64,000 nucleotides of DNA from Micromonospora andamanensis (GCF_016863495.1 NZ_BOOZ01000003.1:1-64000), one strand, 5' to 3'. Shown: positions 23,987 through 33,275, numbered from the stretch's first letter. A program made the numbers and translations. Notes: generated by a model from the sequence alone, not told the origin.

Positions 23987-25501
23987 TTGGGGTACGCCGA
24001 AAAGCGCGGAGACTACTGGCGTGGCCGGTACAAAATCGAGCACGGAAAGTACGGGACCGTCAGCGACGAACACGGCAGAACCATTCGCTTCCGCACTAAG
24101 CGTGAGGCAGAACGCGCGGCCAACGATGAAGAGGCGAAGGTTCGTGCCGGTCGCCGCCGCGATCCGGCCGAGAGTCGGACAACTTTTGGGCAGTTCGTGA
24201 GCCGGTGGTACGCGGCTCAGGACCTGGCCGCCTCCACATTGCAGAACTACAAGCGCCACATTGAGGAACACCTGCTACCCACGTTCGAACACTCCGTCAT
24301 TGCCGAAATAACGGCCACCGACGTTGCAACCTGGGAGAAGCAAGAAAGAGCGCTCGGCTATGCCGAGTCGAGCATCAAAACCTGGCGCGCAACCCTCCAC
24401 CTTATTCTTGCCGACGCGGTTGACGAGGGGCTGCGCGACGCTAACCCCGCCACGCGCCGCCGTGGGCGAGGCAAGCGCGCCGGACGCTCCCGCAATCGCG
24501 GCCCCGAAAAGGCAGTCACCAACCCTATTGGCATCCTGTTGCTCGCAGAGCGGGCCGCACTCCTGTCCGGCCGTGATGACGAATTCGTCGCGGTTGTTCT
24601 CAAGGGCTACACGGGAATGCGGTGGGGTGAGCTGGTCGGGCTCGAAACTCAGTACGTCCGTTCGGCCGGGCTCAGGGTGGAGTGGCAGCTATACGAACTC
24701 GACACGGGAGAGTTTCACCGCTGCCCGCCCAAAGACGATTCACACCGCACGCTTGATTTGCCCGCGTGGCTATTCGAGTTGCTGTCAGAGCACATCGCCC
24801 GTACGCAGCCGCAGCCCTGCCCGTGTCATGGCCTCAAGTACGTCTTTCGCGGCTACCGCCCCGCCAACGGCGCAGCACAGCGACCGGGGCCAAAGCTCGC
24901 GGACGTGGCCCGGCGGGCCGGCGTATCGATCGGCACCGCCTCGACCGTCCTGAACCGACCCGAGTCGGTACGAGAGATGACGCGCGCCAAGGTTGAGGTC
25001 GCGGCCGAGGAATTGGGGTACATCCGGGGCGGTGGCCCATCGGGAGAGCTGGCCGCTCACTGGCGGCGCAACAGCTTCACGACCTGGCTTTTCCGCCCAG
25101 CGGCTACCGGGTGGTACGCGAAGAAGGCGCCACAGGATGCGCGCCCGGTACCAGTGCTCGCGGACCCCTGGCCCGGGGTGCCGGCACGCGGCCGGAACGC
25201 TGCTGGCCGTGCTGACTCATGCTGGCTCCCGATCGCGCCCCGCCTTACGCCGCATGGACTCAGGCACACCCACAAGACGACCATGGTCGAGCTGGGCATA
25301 CCTGCAAAGCTCATGGATGAGCGGATGGGGCATGAGGACGGCTCGATACAGGCGCGCTACTCGCACGTCACGCCGGACATGCGGCAGCGGCTCGTGGTGG
25401 GACTGTCCGGCCTGTGGGAAGCGGCGCTCACAGTCCGCCGGGAGATGGCCCCCGGTTCACCGGTGGCGGCACTTGACCGACTACTGAAAACGCGGACATA
25501 G
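23987..25501 (+). CDS. int: Tyrosine integrase with inserted LacI-type HTH
   Basis: 504 residues, about 100 longer than usual. An N-terminal arm-binding domain and core-binding domain (FGQFVSRWYAAQDLAASTLQNY) are followed by catalytic residues: Arg in GYTGMRWGEL (about 212), HGLRHTHK (about 423) and MGHEDGSIQARYSH (about 447-460). Between the first Arg and the His-x-x-Arg, around residues 300-350, sits a full LacI-family helix-turn-helix (KLADVARRAGVSIGTASTVLN, ending AAEELGYIR). The extra domain may bind att DNA or the int promoter. The start is TTG with AAGGA seven bases upstream. It ends 117 bases before the tRNA-Pro attachment site. Confidence 0.9.
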   Translation: MGYAEKRGDYWRGRYKIEHGKYGTVSDEHGRTIRFRTKREAERAANDEEAKVRAGRRRDPAESRTTFGQFVSRWYAAQDLAASTLQNYKRHIEEHLLPTFEHSVIAEITATDVATWEKQERALGYAESSIKTWRATLHLILADAVDEGLRDANPATRRRGRGKRAGRSRNRGPEKAVTNPIGILLLAERAALLSGRDDEFVAVVLKGYTGMRWGELVGLETQYVRSAGLRVEWQLYELDTGEFHRCPPKDDSHRTLDLPAWLFELLSEHIARTQPQPCPCHGLKYVFRGYRPANGAAQRPGPKLADVARRAGVSIGTASTVLNRPESVREMTRAKVEVAAEELGYIRGGGPSGELAAHWRRNSFTTWLFRPAATGWYAKKAPQDARPVPVLADPWPGVPARGRNAAGRADSCWLPIAPRLTPHGLRHTHKTTMVELGIPAKLMDERMGHEDGSIQARYSHVTPDMRQRLVVGLSGLWEAALTVRREMAPGSPVAALDRLLKTRT

Positions 25502-25571
25502 GGACGCCGGGAGAACACAACTCCCTATGATCGTCTCCCAGATTTCTCCCAAGGGCATTCCCGGAAGACGA

Positions 25572-25609
25572 CTCAGGGCCGGGTTCCTTCACAGGAAACC
25601 GGCCCTGAG
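25572..25609. terminator. Terminator between integrase and tRNA-Pro
   Basis: A 17-bp stem with one G-T mismatch (25572-25588 with 25593-25609) and a 4-base loop. It can terminate both the integrase transcript and the convergent tRNA transcript. A different hairpin occupies the equivalent place beside the first att copy. Confidence 0.75.
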
Positions 25610-25618
25610 CTGCACTTA

Positions 25619-25698
<80 letters not shown>

Positions 25699-25763
25699 AG
25701 GCGTGCCGACAAATAGTAGCCCACCCGTCCCGGGGCTCAAACTCGGTACCCGGGTGCGGGCGG

Positions 25764-26657
25764 TCAGCGCGGGATCAGGGTGAGCAGGCTGGCCTCCGGT
25801 GGGCAGGCGAACCGGACCGGGGCGGTCGGGTGGGTGCCGAGCCCGGCGGAGACGTGCAGCCAGGAGTCCGACCCGGGCCAGCGGTGCAGACCCTTCGCCA
25901 TCGACCGGGGCAGCCCGCAGTTGGTCACCAACGCCCCCACCCCCGGTACGCACACCTGGCCACCGTGGGTGTGCCCGGCGAGCAGCAGCCCGAAGCCGTC
26001 AGCGGCCATCTCGTCGAGCAACGCCGGCTCGGGCGAGTGGGTGAGCGCGATGGAGAGGTCGGCGTCCGGAGAGGTCGGGCCGGCGACCGAGGCGTAGTCG
26101 TCCCGCTCGACGTGGGGGTCGTCCACGCCGGCCATGTCGATCGCCCGGCCACCTGCCTTGACCGTGGTCCGGCGGTTGTTCAGGTCGACCCAGCCGGCCC
26201 CGGTGAACACGTCACGCAGTTCCTCGGCGGGCAGCTCGACTCCCTCGGTGTACTCCCGGTCGGGGAGGAAGTAGCTGAACGGATTCTTCCAGACCGGTCC
26301 GGTGTAGTCGTTCGAGCCGAACACGAACGCGCCCGGGTAGTCGAGCAGGGGTTGCAGCGCCCGCAGTACGCCCGGTACCGCGCCCGGGTGCGCCATGTTG
26401 TCCCCGGTCACCACCACCAGGTCGGGATCGAGGGCGGCCAGTGAGGCGACCCACCGCTGCTTGCGTACCTGGTTGGGGGTCATGTGCAGGTCCGACAGGT
26501 GCAGCACGCGCAGTGGCTCGGTGCCGGTCGGCAGCACCGGCACGTCGAAGCGGCGCAGGGTGAACATGTTGCGCTCGACGAGGGAGGCGTACGCCAGGGC
26601 GGTGGCACCCGCCGCGGCGGTAGCGGTGGCGAGCCGGAATAGTGTGCGCTTTCGCAT
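25764..26657 (-). CDS. Metallophosphoesterase
   Basis: 297 residues. An N-terminal hydrophobic segment is followed by calcineurin-like phosphoesterase motifs: LHLSDLHM, VVTGDN, FGSND, LTHSP and LAGHTHGGQ. These bind the two catalytic metals. The family is related to YkuE-type membrane-associated phosphoesterases; the substrate is unknown. The position beside PonA2 matches Rv3683 in mycobacteria. The ATG 26657 is chosen because the membrane segment starts right after it; the ORF extends upstream across the divergent yqeY start and is rejected there. Confidence 0.88.
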   Translation of the reverse strand: MRKRTLFRLATATAAAGATALAYASLVERNMFTLRRFDVPVLPTGTEPLRVLHLSDLHMTPNQVRKQRWVASLAALDPDLVVVTGDNMAHPGAVPGVLRALQPLLDYPGAFVFGSNDYTGPVWKNPFSYFLPDREYTEGVELPAEELRDVFTGAGWVDLNNRRTTVKAGGRAIDMAGVDDPHVERDDYASVAGPTSPDADLSIALTHSPEPALLDEMAADGFGLLLAGHTHGGQVCVPGVGALVTNCGLPRSMAKGLHRWPGSDSWLHVSAGLGTHPTAPVRFACPPEASLLTLIPR

Positions 26658-26682
26658 GCCGATCAGGGTAGTTTGACCGTCC

Positions 26683-27138
26683 ATGAGCACGCTGAAGGAC
26701 CGCCTCACCGCCGACATGCGCGCCGCCCTCAAGGCCCGCGACGAGCTGACCACCTCCACCCTGCGGATGGCGCTGGCCGCCGTGGGTACCGCCGAGGTCT
26801 CCGGCAAGGCCAAGCGGGAGCTCAGCGACGACGAGGTCGTGGCCGTGCTGACCAAGGAGGCCAAGAAGCGCCGTGAGGCCGCCACCGCCTTCGCCGACGC
26901 GGGCCGCACCGAGCAGGCCGCCAAGGAGGCCGCCGAGGGCGAGGTGTTGGACCGCTACCTGCCCAAGCAGCTCTCCGACGCCGAGCTGACCGCGCTTGTC
27001 ACGCAGGCGCTCGCCGCGGGCGGGTTCACCGCTAAGGCCCAGATGGGCCCGGCGATGAAGGCGGCCCAGGCCGCGGTGGCCGGCCAGGCCGAGGGGGGCC
27101 GGGTGGCCGCCGAGGTACGCCGCCAGCTCGGCCTCTGA
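26683..27138 (+). CDS. GatB/YqeY domain protein
   Basis: 151 residues of mostly helical sequence beginning STLKDRLTADMRAALKARDEL, with the family's LRMALAAV segment and C-terminal GPAMKAAQAAVAGQAEGGRV. YqeY proteins resemble the tRNA-binding tail of GatB and the GlnRS N-terminal region; the exact role is unclear. It is divergent from the metallophosphoesterase with only 25 bases between starts. Confidence 0.9.
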   Translation: MSTLKDRLTADMRAALKARDELTTSTLRMALAAVGTAEVSGKAKRELSDDEVVAVLTKEAKKRREAATAFADAGRTEQAAKEAAEGEVLDRYLPKQLSDAELTALVTQALAAGGFTAKAQMGPAMKAAQAAVAGQAEGGRVAAEVRRQLGL

Positions 27139-27191
27139 GTCGTCCTGCCGGACAGCGCGGGTACGCCCTCCGACGGCGGTTGCCGGAACAT

Positions 27192-27231
27192 GAACGGGCG
27201 GGCACCCCTGGTTCGGGGTGCCCGCCCGTTC
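27192..27231. terminator. Bidirectional terminator
   Basis: A perfect 17-bp GC-rich stem (27192-27208 with 27215-27231) and 6-base loop lie between the convergent yqeY and PBP genes. No strong T tract, as is common in actinobacteria. Confidence 0.8.
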
Positions 27232-27249
27232 GAGCGTCGCTGAGGCCGG

Positions 27250-29709
27250 TCAGCCGCCGGGACGGTCCGGTGGACGGCCGGGGCTGCTTGGCGGACCGGA
27301 GGACGGACCGTTGCCCGGCCGGCCGTTGCCGCCACCGTTGTCGTTGCTTGCCTTGCCGGCGCTGACCACGATCGTCACGATGCCGCCCTTGATGGTGCGC
27401 CCGCTGGGGCTGGTGCCGGCGGCGGTGCCGGCGGGGCAGTCGGAGGTGACCCGGGTGCTGGAGACGATCGGTTCGAAACCGGCACCGGAGAGGCGGGACT
27501 TGGCCCGGTCGAGGTCCAGGCAGGAGACGCCCGGGATGGTGCGCTGATCGCCCAGGGAGATCTTCTTGCCGGGCGGCTCGAAGTCGATCCCCTTCTTGCC
27601 CTTCATGGCGGCCTTCAACGTCTGCCAGACCGGCGGGTTGATGCCGTCGCTGGTCTTGTGCTTCATCTTGACGTTCGTCTGCGGCCAGTCCGGGTCGGCC
27701 AGGATGCCGGCCACCGCGTACTGCTTGGTCATCGCGACCAGCGAGGCGGTCTTCTCGGAGTCGGTGGTGCCGGACTTGCCGGCCACCGGCTTGCCGACGT
27801 TCCACTTCACCTCGGCGGCGGTGCGGCTGCCGCCGCACTTGCTGGTGGAGGAGTTGTCACCGACCGGGCAGCGGGCCGCGTCCACCGCGGCGCGGGCCAC
27901 CTCGGTGCTGAACCGCTTCTCGCAGCGCGGGTTGGCCACGTCCAGCTTGTTGCCGTCCAGGTCCCGGATCTCCTGCACCGGGATCGGCTCGCAGTACTTG
28001 CCGTCGGCGGCCAGGGTGGCGTACGAGTTGGCCAGCTCCAACGGGGTGACCTGCGAAACACCCAGGGTGAACGCGCCCCACTGGTGCGCGGCCTCCTTGT
28101 TGTTGGCGAACTCCGCGTCCTTGCTCTGCCGGAACTGGATGCCCAGGCGCTTGGCCACGTCCACCACGTTCTCCGCGCCGACCTGCTGCTGCAACGGGAC
28201 GAAGTAAGTGTTGATCGAGGCGGAGAAGGCGCTCCACATGTTCTGCACGCCGCCGGCCTTCAGGCCGGAGTTGGTCGGGCAGTAGAAGTGGGTGCCGGCG
28301 CAGGCGGCGGGGTTGCCCCGATCGATGATGTATTCCGACTTGAACTGCTTCGGCGCGTTGAAGGTGTAGCTGAGCGGGATGCCCTTCTCCAACGCGGCCA
28401 CGATCGTGTACATCTTGAAGACCGAGCCGGCCTGGTAGCCGGTGATGCCGTCGCCACCGGTCAGCAGCGGGTTTACCGTGTTCGGGTAGTTGCCGAGCTT
28501 GCCCTTCCTGCGCTGGACCGGATCGCTGTGCGGCTTGTTCTTCGGCTTGTCCGGGTTGTCAAGCTTGAAGTTCCGGTTGACCGACAGCGCCCGGACCCGG
28601 CCGGTGCCGGGCTCGACAACCGCGATCATCGCGGCTTCCTTGGAGTTCACCGACTTGGCGTCGCGGACCGCCTTGTCGGCGCCGGTCTGCGCCTGCTTGT
28701 CCAGCGTCGTGATGATGGTGTAGCCGCCGCTCTTGAGCCGCCGCTCCCGGTCGTACGTGGTGGAACCGAACGTCTCCTGCGACATCCACCAGCGGTAGAA
28801 GTAGTCACAGAAGAAGCCCCAGGCGTTCTTGTTGGTGGCGACGCAGCCGTTCGGTGCGCGCTTGCCCTTGACCACCAGCTTGACGGCCTTGGCCTCCTCC
28901 GCCTGCTGCTGGGTGATCGCCCCGGTCTTGACCATGTTGTCGATGACGTAGTCGCGCCGGGCCACCGCGTGCGGGTAGCCGTCCTTGGTGGTCGGGTCGA
29001 ACGAGGTGGGGGCCTTCACCAGGCCGGCCAGCATGGCCGCCTCTTCGATCTTCAGGTCCTTCGGCGGCTTGTTGAAGTAGACCTGGCTGGCGGCGTAGAC
29101 CCCGTACGCGCCGTTGCCGAAGGCGGCGAGGTTGAGGTAGCGCTCCAGGATCTCGTCCTTCGACATTTCCTTGTCGAGCTGGAGGGCGTACCGCATCTCG
29201 CGCAGCTTGCGGGCGCTGGTGTCCTCGGTCGCGGCGATCACGTCGGCCGGGTGGGTGGCCGAGTACGCGATGCCCATCCGGACGTACTGCATGGTCAGCG
29301 TCGAGGCGCCCTGCCGGTCGGCACCGGTCTGGCTGTTGTTGACGAAGGCCCGGGCCACGCCGTTGAGGTCGACCCCGTTGTGGTTGTAGAAGTCGTGGTC
29401 CTCGGCGGCGATGATCGCGTTGCGCATGTTCTCCGAGATGTCGGCGAACTTCACGTCCCGCCGGTTCTCGTCGTACATGGTGGCCAGCGGCGTCTTGCCG
29501 TCGGAGGCGAGCAGATAACTGATCTGGGGTGCGCGGGCCACTGTGAGTTCCTTCGGCAGCGCGCCGAAGGTCTCCGCACCGGCCTTCGCGGCCAGGCCCG
29601 ACATCGCCACCGCGGGGAAAGCCGCGGCGGCAACCACCACACCGGCCAACAGCCCACAGATGAGTAGCGATGCGGCGTTGGTCAGGACGTTGTGGTCACG
29701 TTTCCGCAT
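27250..29709 (-). CDS. ponA2: Bifunctional penicillin-binding protein (PonA2-like) with PASTA domain
   Basis: 819 residues. It builds peptidoglycan outside the membrane. A single N-terminal membrane anchor precedes a GT51 transglycosylase domain with AAEDHDFYNHNGVD and GASTLTMQYVR. The transpeptidase domain has AGSVFKMYT (Ser-x-x-Lys nucleophile), SINTYF (SxN) and GKSGTTD (KSG). A C-terminal PASTA domain (PGVSCLDLDRAKSRL) senses muropeptides or beta-lactams, and a Pro/Gly/Asn tail ends the protein. The ATG 29709 follows GAGGTG and begins MRKRDHN directly before the anchor; upstream starts (29773, 29955) add a non-conserved segment. The neighbouring whiB gene matches the mycobacterial ponA2-whiB4 arrangement. 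Confidence 0.93.
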   Translation of the reverse strand: MRKRDHNVLTNAASLLICGLLAGVVVAAAAFPAVAMSGLAAKAGAETFGALPKELTVARAPQISYLLASDGKTPLATMYDENRRDVKFADISENMRNAIIAAEDHDFYNHNGVDLNGVARAFVNNSQTGADRQGASTLTMQYVRMGIAYSATHPADVIAATEDTSARKLREMRYALQLDKEMSKDEILERYLNLAAFGNGAYGVYAASQVYFNKPPKDLKIEEAAMLAGLVKAPTSFDPTTKDGYPHAVARRDYVIDNMVKTGAITQQQAEEAKAVKLVVKGKRAPNGCVATNKNAWGFFCDYFYRWWMSQETFGSTTYDRERRLKSGGYTIITTLDKQAQTGADKAVRDAKSVNSKEAAMIAVVEPGTGRVRALSVNRNFKLDNPDKPKNKPHSDPVQRRKGKLGNYPNTVNPLLTGGDGITGYQAGSVFKMYTIVAALEKGIPLSYTFNAPKQFKSEYIIDRGNPAACAGTHFYCPTNSGLKAGGVQNMWSAFSASINTYFVPLQQQVGAENVVDVAKRLGIQFRQSKDAEFANNKEAAHQWGAFTLGVSQVTPLELANSYATLAADGKYCEPIPVQEIRDLDGNKLDVANPRCEKRFSTEVARAAVDAARCPVGDNSSTSKCGGSRTAAEVKWNVGKPVAGKSGTTDSEKTASLVAMTKQYAVAGILADPDWPQTNVKMKHKTSDGINPPVWQTLKAAMKGKKGIDFEPPGKKISLGDQRTIPGVSCLDLDRAKSRLSGAGFEPIVSSTRVTSDCPAGTAAGTSPSGRTIKGGIVTIVVSAGKASNDNGGGNGRPGNGPSSGPPSSPGRPPDRPGG

Positions 29710-30111
29710 CCAGGTCACCTCGACAGGGTACGCGAACAGGTAACGAGGGGCGCCGGGGCGTCTTTTCCCCATTTCCTGCGCGCGCCGTCCTCGTTGTGCT
29801 AGACGCGTGGCACCGGGTGTCCGGTTGCGTGGATCCGAGCCGAGTTTCCTCCTCGTGGAGGTGGCCCGCAGCGTTTTCGCCGACCTCGGTGGGGTAAGCG
29901 GCGGTCCCGAGCCCAAGAAGCCGGGAGTGTCCGGAATGATGGATTTCGCCGACAACGTTGCGTAATCGTGCGACTACAGAGCATGATGTAGGCGGCGACA
30001 GCGCCACATGTCGTCTGTGCCGCCTTGGGGTAAGGCGTGCCGGACGATCCGGGGGGATTGCCGGCTGGCCCGTGACGGCGTCGGTAGTACTGCAAGGGGG
30101 GACGTGTACAG
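29710..30111. other. Divergent intergenic region PonA2-WblA
   Basis: About 400 bases that must hold both promoters. I see no RNA gene. The stretch near 29955-30000 (TAATCGTGCGACTACAGAGCA) is locally AT-richer and may contain the whiB promoter, but no hexamer pair is convincing. Confidence 0.35.
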
Positions 30112-30432
30112 ATGGGCATGATCACTGACTGGCCGTCGTTGGCGGCGTGTCAGAACGGGGACCCGGACGCGTTGTTCGTACAGGGCGCCGAACAGAACGT
30201 CGCCAAGCGGATCTGCCGGAGCTGCCCAGTCCGGTACGAGTGCCTGGCCGACGCGCTGGACAACCGGATCGAGTTCGGCGTGTGGGGTGGCATGACCGAA
30301 CGGGAACGTCGCGCGCTGCTGCGTCGCCACCCCCAGGTCACCAGCTGGCGCAAGATGTTCGAGGCGGCGATGAAGAAGAACGCCAAGGACAAGGCCGGCA
30401 AGGACAAGATCCTGGCCGGGGCCGGCAACTGA
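30112..30432 (+). CDS. wblA: WhiB-family redox-sensing regulator (WblA/WhiB4-like)
   Basis: 106 residues. The four iron-sulfur Cys are visible: one in ACQNGDPDALF, CRSCPVRYEC supplying three. The GVWGGMTERERR turn and basic RRHPQVTSWRK segment complete the WhiB fold. VQGAEQNVAKRICRSCPVRYE and ADALDNRIEFGVWGGM closely match WblA, the actinobacterial regulator of development and oxidative stress (WhiB4 in mycobacteria). The Lys-rich C-terminus (KKNAKDKAGKDK) is unusual and may add DNA contacts. The convergent ArsA genes and upstream PonA2 gene support the assignment by synteny. Confidence 0.9.
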   Translation: MGMITDWPSLAACQNGDPDALFVQGAEQNVAKRICRSCPVRYECLADALDNRIEFGVWGGMTERERRALLRRHPQVTSWRKMFEAAMKKNAKDKAGKDKILAGAGN

Positions 30433-30441
30433 CCAACCGGC

Positions 30442-30475
30442 ACTGTCGGTTGCGGCGCACCGCCGCGCCGACAGT
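30442..30475. terminator. Terminator between wblA and the ArsA operon
   Basis: Nested inverted repeat: ACTGTCGG (30442-30449) pairs with 30468-30475, with a second inner GCGGCG/CGCCGC stem. It lies between convergent genes. Confidence 0.65.
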
Positions 30476-30478
30476 CGG

Positions 30479-31627
30479 TCAGGAACGGCTGATGGCCGTT
30501 GCGATCGTCCGTAGCCCGTCGACGTCATGCACGTCGGCGGGCTGCGCCGTCACCGACACCGCCGGCACCTGTGGAAACGCCTCGGTGAACCGCGCTGCCA
30601 CCTGCTGCTCACGTGCCGCCTGCTCGGCCAGGGCGGCGTGCGCGCGGAGCACCTCGACGGTGCCCTCGTGGCCGCCGGCGGCGGCCAGCCGGTCCGCTGC
30701 GGCACGGCTCTCCGCCGCGCCCAGCTCGGCGGCCGTCGGCTGGTGCACCCGGTTGAGCACCAGGCCGGCGAGCGGCATCTTCTCCGCGCCCAGCCGGCCG
30801 GCGAAGTAGGCGGCCTCCCGGACCGCGTCCGGCTCCGGCGTCGCGACCAGCAGGAAGGCCGTCTCCCGTGCCTGCAGGATGCGGTACGTCTGCTCGGCGC
30901 GCTGCCGGAACCCGCCGAACATCGAGTCGAGCGCGGCGACGAAGCCGGACAGGTCGGTCAGCAGCTGGGTGCCGATGACCTTCTGGACCACCCGGGAGAA
31001 CATCCCGAAGGAGGCGGTCACCAGGCTGAACATGCTGCGACCGCCGGTCCGTGCCGGAGCGAGCAGCAGCCGAAGCATCCGCCCGTCGAGGAACCGCGAG
31101 AGCCGGGCCGGCGCGTCGAGGAAATCCAGCGCCGAGCGCGACGGGGGAGTGTCCACCACGATCAGGTCCCACTCGCCCCGCGCGTGCAACTGGCCGAGCT
31201 TCTCCATCGCCATGTACTCCTGGGTGCCGGCGAAGGTGGAACTCATGGCCTGGTAGAAGGGGTTGGCGAAGATCTCCGCCGCCTTCGTCGGATCGGTGTG
31301 CGCCAGCACCACGTCGTCGAAGGTGCGCTTCATGTCGAGCATCATGGCGTGCAGCTCGCCGCCGCTGTCCTCGACGTCGATGCCCTTGACCTGCCGAGGT
31401 GTGTTGTCCAGCTCGGTCAGGCCGAGGGACTGGGCCAGCCGCCGTGCCGGGTCGATGGTGAGCACCACGGTGCGCCGGCCGTGCTGCTCGGCGGCGCGCA
31501 GCGCGAGCGCGGCGGCAGTTGTCGTCTTGCCCACCCCGCCCGCCCCGCAGCAGACCACGATCCGTACGCCCGGGTCAGCCAGGATCCGGTCGACGTCCAG
31601 CGGTGGCGCGGCGTTGTCGGAAGGCAC
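30479..31627 (-). CDS. ArsA/GET3-family ATPase, second of a pair
   Basis: About 382 residues. A deviant Walker A GAGGVGKTTTAAALALRAA, TIDPARRLAQSLGL (switch/Walker-B-like region) and VVDTPPSRSALDFLDAP identify a SIMIBI-class ATPase of the ArsA/GET3 type. Its mycobacterial equivalent (Rv3680) is a half of a hetero-complex with the next gene upstream, linked to glycerol/nitric-oxide tolerance rather than arsenic. A TTG at 31687 overlapping the upstream stop is the alternative start. GTG 31627 is chosen because the conserved sequence begins soon after it, though neither has a strong ribosome site. Confidence 0.85.
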   Translation of the reverse strand: MPSDNAAPPLDVDRILADPGVRIVVCCGAGGVGKTTTAAALALRAAEQHGRRTVVLTIDPARRLAQSLGLTELDNTPRQVKGIDVEDSGGELHAMMLDMKRTFDDVVLAHTDPTKAAEIFANPFYQAMSSTFAGTQEYMAMEKLGQLHARGEWDLIVVDTPPSRSALDFLDAPARLSRFLDGRMLRLLLAPARTGGRSMFSLVTASFGMFSRVVQKVIGTQLLTDLSGFVAALDSMFGGFRQRAEQTYRILQARETAFLLVATPEPDAVREAAYFAGRLGAEKMPLAGLVLNRVHQPTAAELGAAESRAAADRLAAAGGHEGTVEVLRAHAALAEQAAREQQVAARFTEAFPQVPAVSVTAQPADVHDVDGLRTIATAISRS

Positions 31628-31683
31628 CAATCGAGCGTATCGGGCTGACCGGCTCCGCGCGCCAGGCCGAGGTGAGGTGTGAG

Positions 31684-32661
31684 TCAATCGCCCCCGACGA
31701 GCGCGGCGGCGAGCACGTCCAGCCCGGCCCGGTTCACCCCGTCGGGCAGCAGCGGCAGCTCGACCAGGGGCACGCCGAGTTCCACCAGATCGGTGCGGAG
31801 CGAATCCTCCAGCTCCCGGCGGATCATCAGGTCGCGTGCCTCGTCGTGCAGGCCGCTGACGATCCCGCCGCTGGCCGGCAGCCCCGCCGCACGCAGGCCG
31901 CGGGCCAACTCCGCCTCGGTGACCAGTCGTCCGGTCGGCAGCGGTGCCCGGGTCCCGTTGACGATCACCCGCCCCACCCCGAACCCCAGCGAGGTCAGCT
32001 CGGCGATGGCGTCGACGGTCTCCTGCACCGGCATCTCCTCCAGCAGGGTGACCACGTGCACGGCAGTCATCGGTGAGCGCAGCAGTGCGGAGACTCCGTC
32101 GCTCTGCGTCTTGATCGGCCCCACCTTGGCCAACCGGGCGGTCTCGGCTGTGACGTTGAGGAAACGCCCGATCCGGCCGGTGGGTGGGGCGTCCAGCACC
32201 ACCGCGTCGTACACCCGTCGCTTGTCGGCAGTGCGGGTGGTGGCCTCCTTGACCTTGCCGGTGAGCAGCACGTCGCGCAGACCCGGGGCGATAGTGGTGG
32301 CGAAGTCGATCGCGCCGAACTTGCGTAGCGCCCGGCCGGCCGCGCCGAGCTTGTAGAACATGTCGAGGTATTCGAGCAACGCCTCCTCGGCGTCCACCGC
32401 GAGCGCCGACACCTCGCCGCCGCCGGGGGCGTCGGCCAGGTGCCGTTCGGCGTACGGCAGCGGTTCGGTGCCGAAGAGCTGGGCGATGCCCTGCCGCCCT
32501 TCCACCTCGACCAGCAGGGTGCGTCGGCCACCGGCGGCCAGCCCCAGGGCCAGCGCGGCGGCCACGCTTGTCTTGCCCGTGCCCCCCTTGCCGGTCACCA
32601 CGTGCAGGCGGGCGGGCCAGTCGATGACGGCCCGGTCGGTCGGTCGCTGCGCTGCTCCCAC
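31684..32661 (-). CDS. ArsA/GET3-family ATPase, first of a pair
   Basis: 325 residues. Walker A GKGGTGKTSVAAALALGLA is followed by LLVEVEGRQGIAQLFG and VLDAPPTGRIGRFLNV, giving the ATPase core. Membrane-targeting motifs of eukaryotic GET3 are not evident. It is the Rv3679-type partner of the downstream ATPase and probably forms a heterodimer with it; the substrate is unknown. Confidence 0.88.
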   Translation of the reverse strand: MGAAQRPTDRAVIDWPARLHVVTGKGGTGKTSVAAALALGLAAGGRRTLLVEVEGRQGIAQLFGTEPLPYAERHLADAPGGGEVSALAVDAEEALLEYLDMFYKLGAAGRALRKFGAIDFATTIAPGLRDVLLTGKVKEATTRTADKRRVYDAVVLDAPPTGRIGRFLNVTAETARLAKVGPIKTQSDGVSALLRSPMTAVHVVTLLEEMPVQETVDAIAELTSLGFGVGRVIVNGTRAPLPTGRLVTEAELARGLRAAGLPASGGIVSGLHDEARDLMIRRELEDSLRTDLVELGVPLVELPLLPDGVNRAGLDVLAAALVGGD

Positions 32662-32687
32662 CCGTCGAGCCTATCCATCCGGCGTGC

Positions 32688-33275
32688 TCAGGCGACCTCG
32701 CAGACCCACCAGCCGGTCTTACGAATCACCGTGAAGCGCAGATCCTGGTCGGCGATCTTCTCATCGGCGGTGGTCACGGTCACCGTGGTGGTGACTGTCG
32801 CCCGGTCACCTGTCTCGTTGTCCACAGTCGGGGTGTCCCACCGGAACCGGGGGTTCTGGTAGGTCGAGACGTACTCTTCGACCTCGGCCACCTTGGCCCG
32901 GATCTTGTCCTGGTCGCGGGCGGCGGTGCAGACCAGACCAGCCGCCTTGGCGGCGTCCCGGTCCTGGTAGACCGCGGTCAGAAAATCGTCGACCGCCACC
33001 GACGGATCCGGCGCGCCCTCGCCCGACTCGGTGTTGCGCAGGGTGAGGAACGCGGCCACGCCACCCCCGGCGCAGAGCAGCAGCACCACGACGAGTGCGA
33101 GCGAGGCGAGCAGCGCTCCCCGCTTACGCGGCGGTGTGGCCGGTGGCTGATAGGGCGGGTATCCGGCCCCCGCCGGCGGGGCACCCGGCCCGGTGGCCGG
33201 CGAGGGCTGGGCCGGTGAGCCGGCCGGCGGAAGGTCGGTGGGGCCGGTCGGGCCGCCGACGGGTGGCTGGGTCAT
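32688..33275 (-). CDS. Membrane-anchored DUF4878/lumazine-binding-like protein
   Basis: 195 residues. A 65-residue Pro/Gly-rich cytoplasmic tail precedes one membrane helix (LLASLALVVVLLLCAGGGVAAFL). The extracellular NTF2-like domain begins DPSVAVDDFLTAVYQDRDAAKAAGLVC and ends with FTVIRKTGWWVCEV. Its two Cys may form a disulfide. This architecture is common in actinobacteria; the role is unknown. Confidence 0.7.
   Translation of the reverse strand: MTQPPVGGPTGPTDLPPAGSPAQPSPATGPGAPPAGAGYPPYQPPATPPRKRGALLASLALVVVLLLCAGGGVAAFLTLRNTESGEGAPDPSVAVDDFLTAVYQDRDAAKAAGLVCTAARDQDKIRAKVAEVEEYVSTYQNPRFRWDTPTVDNETGDRATVTTTVTVTTADEKIADQDLRFTVIRKTGWWVCEVA

Noticed and set aside
27658..29667. 669-codon plus-strand ORF opposite the penicillin-binding protein
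   Set aside because: It is the antisense frame of a clear PBP with all catalytic motifs; its composition is Val/Gly/Arg-rich without domains.
30479..32661. Arsenite-resistance operon
   Set aside because: The ATPases are ArsA-like but no arsB, arsR or arsC is present, and the gene order matches the mycobacterial Rv3679-Rv3680 pair.
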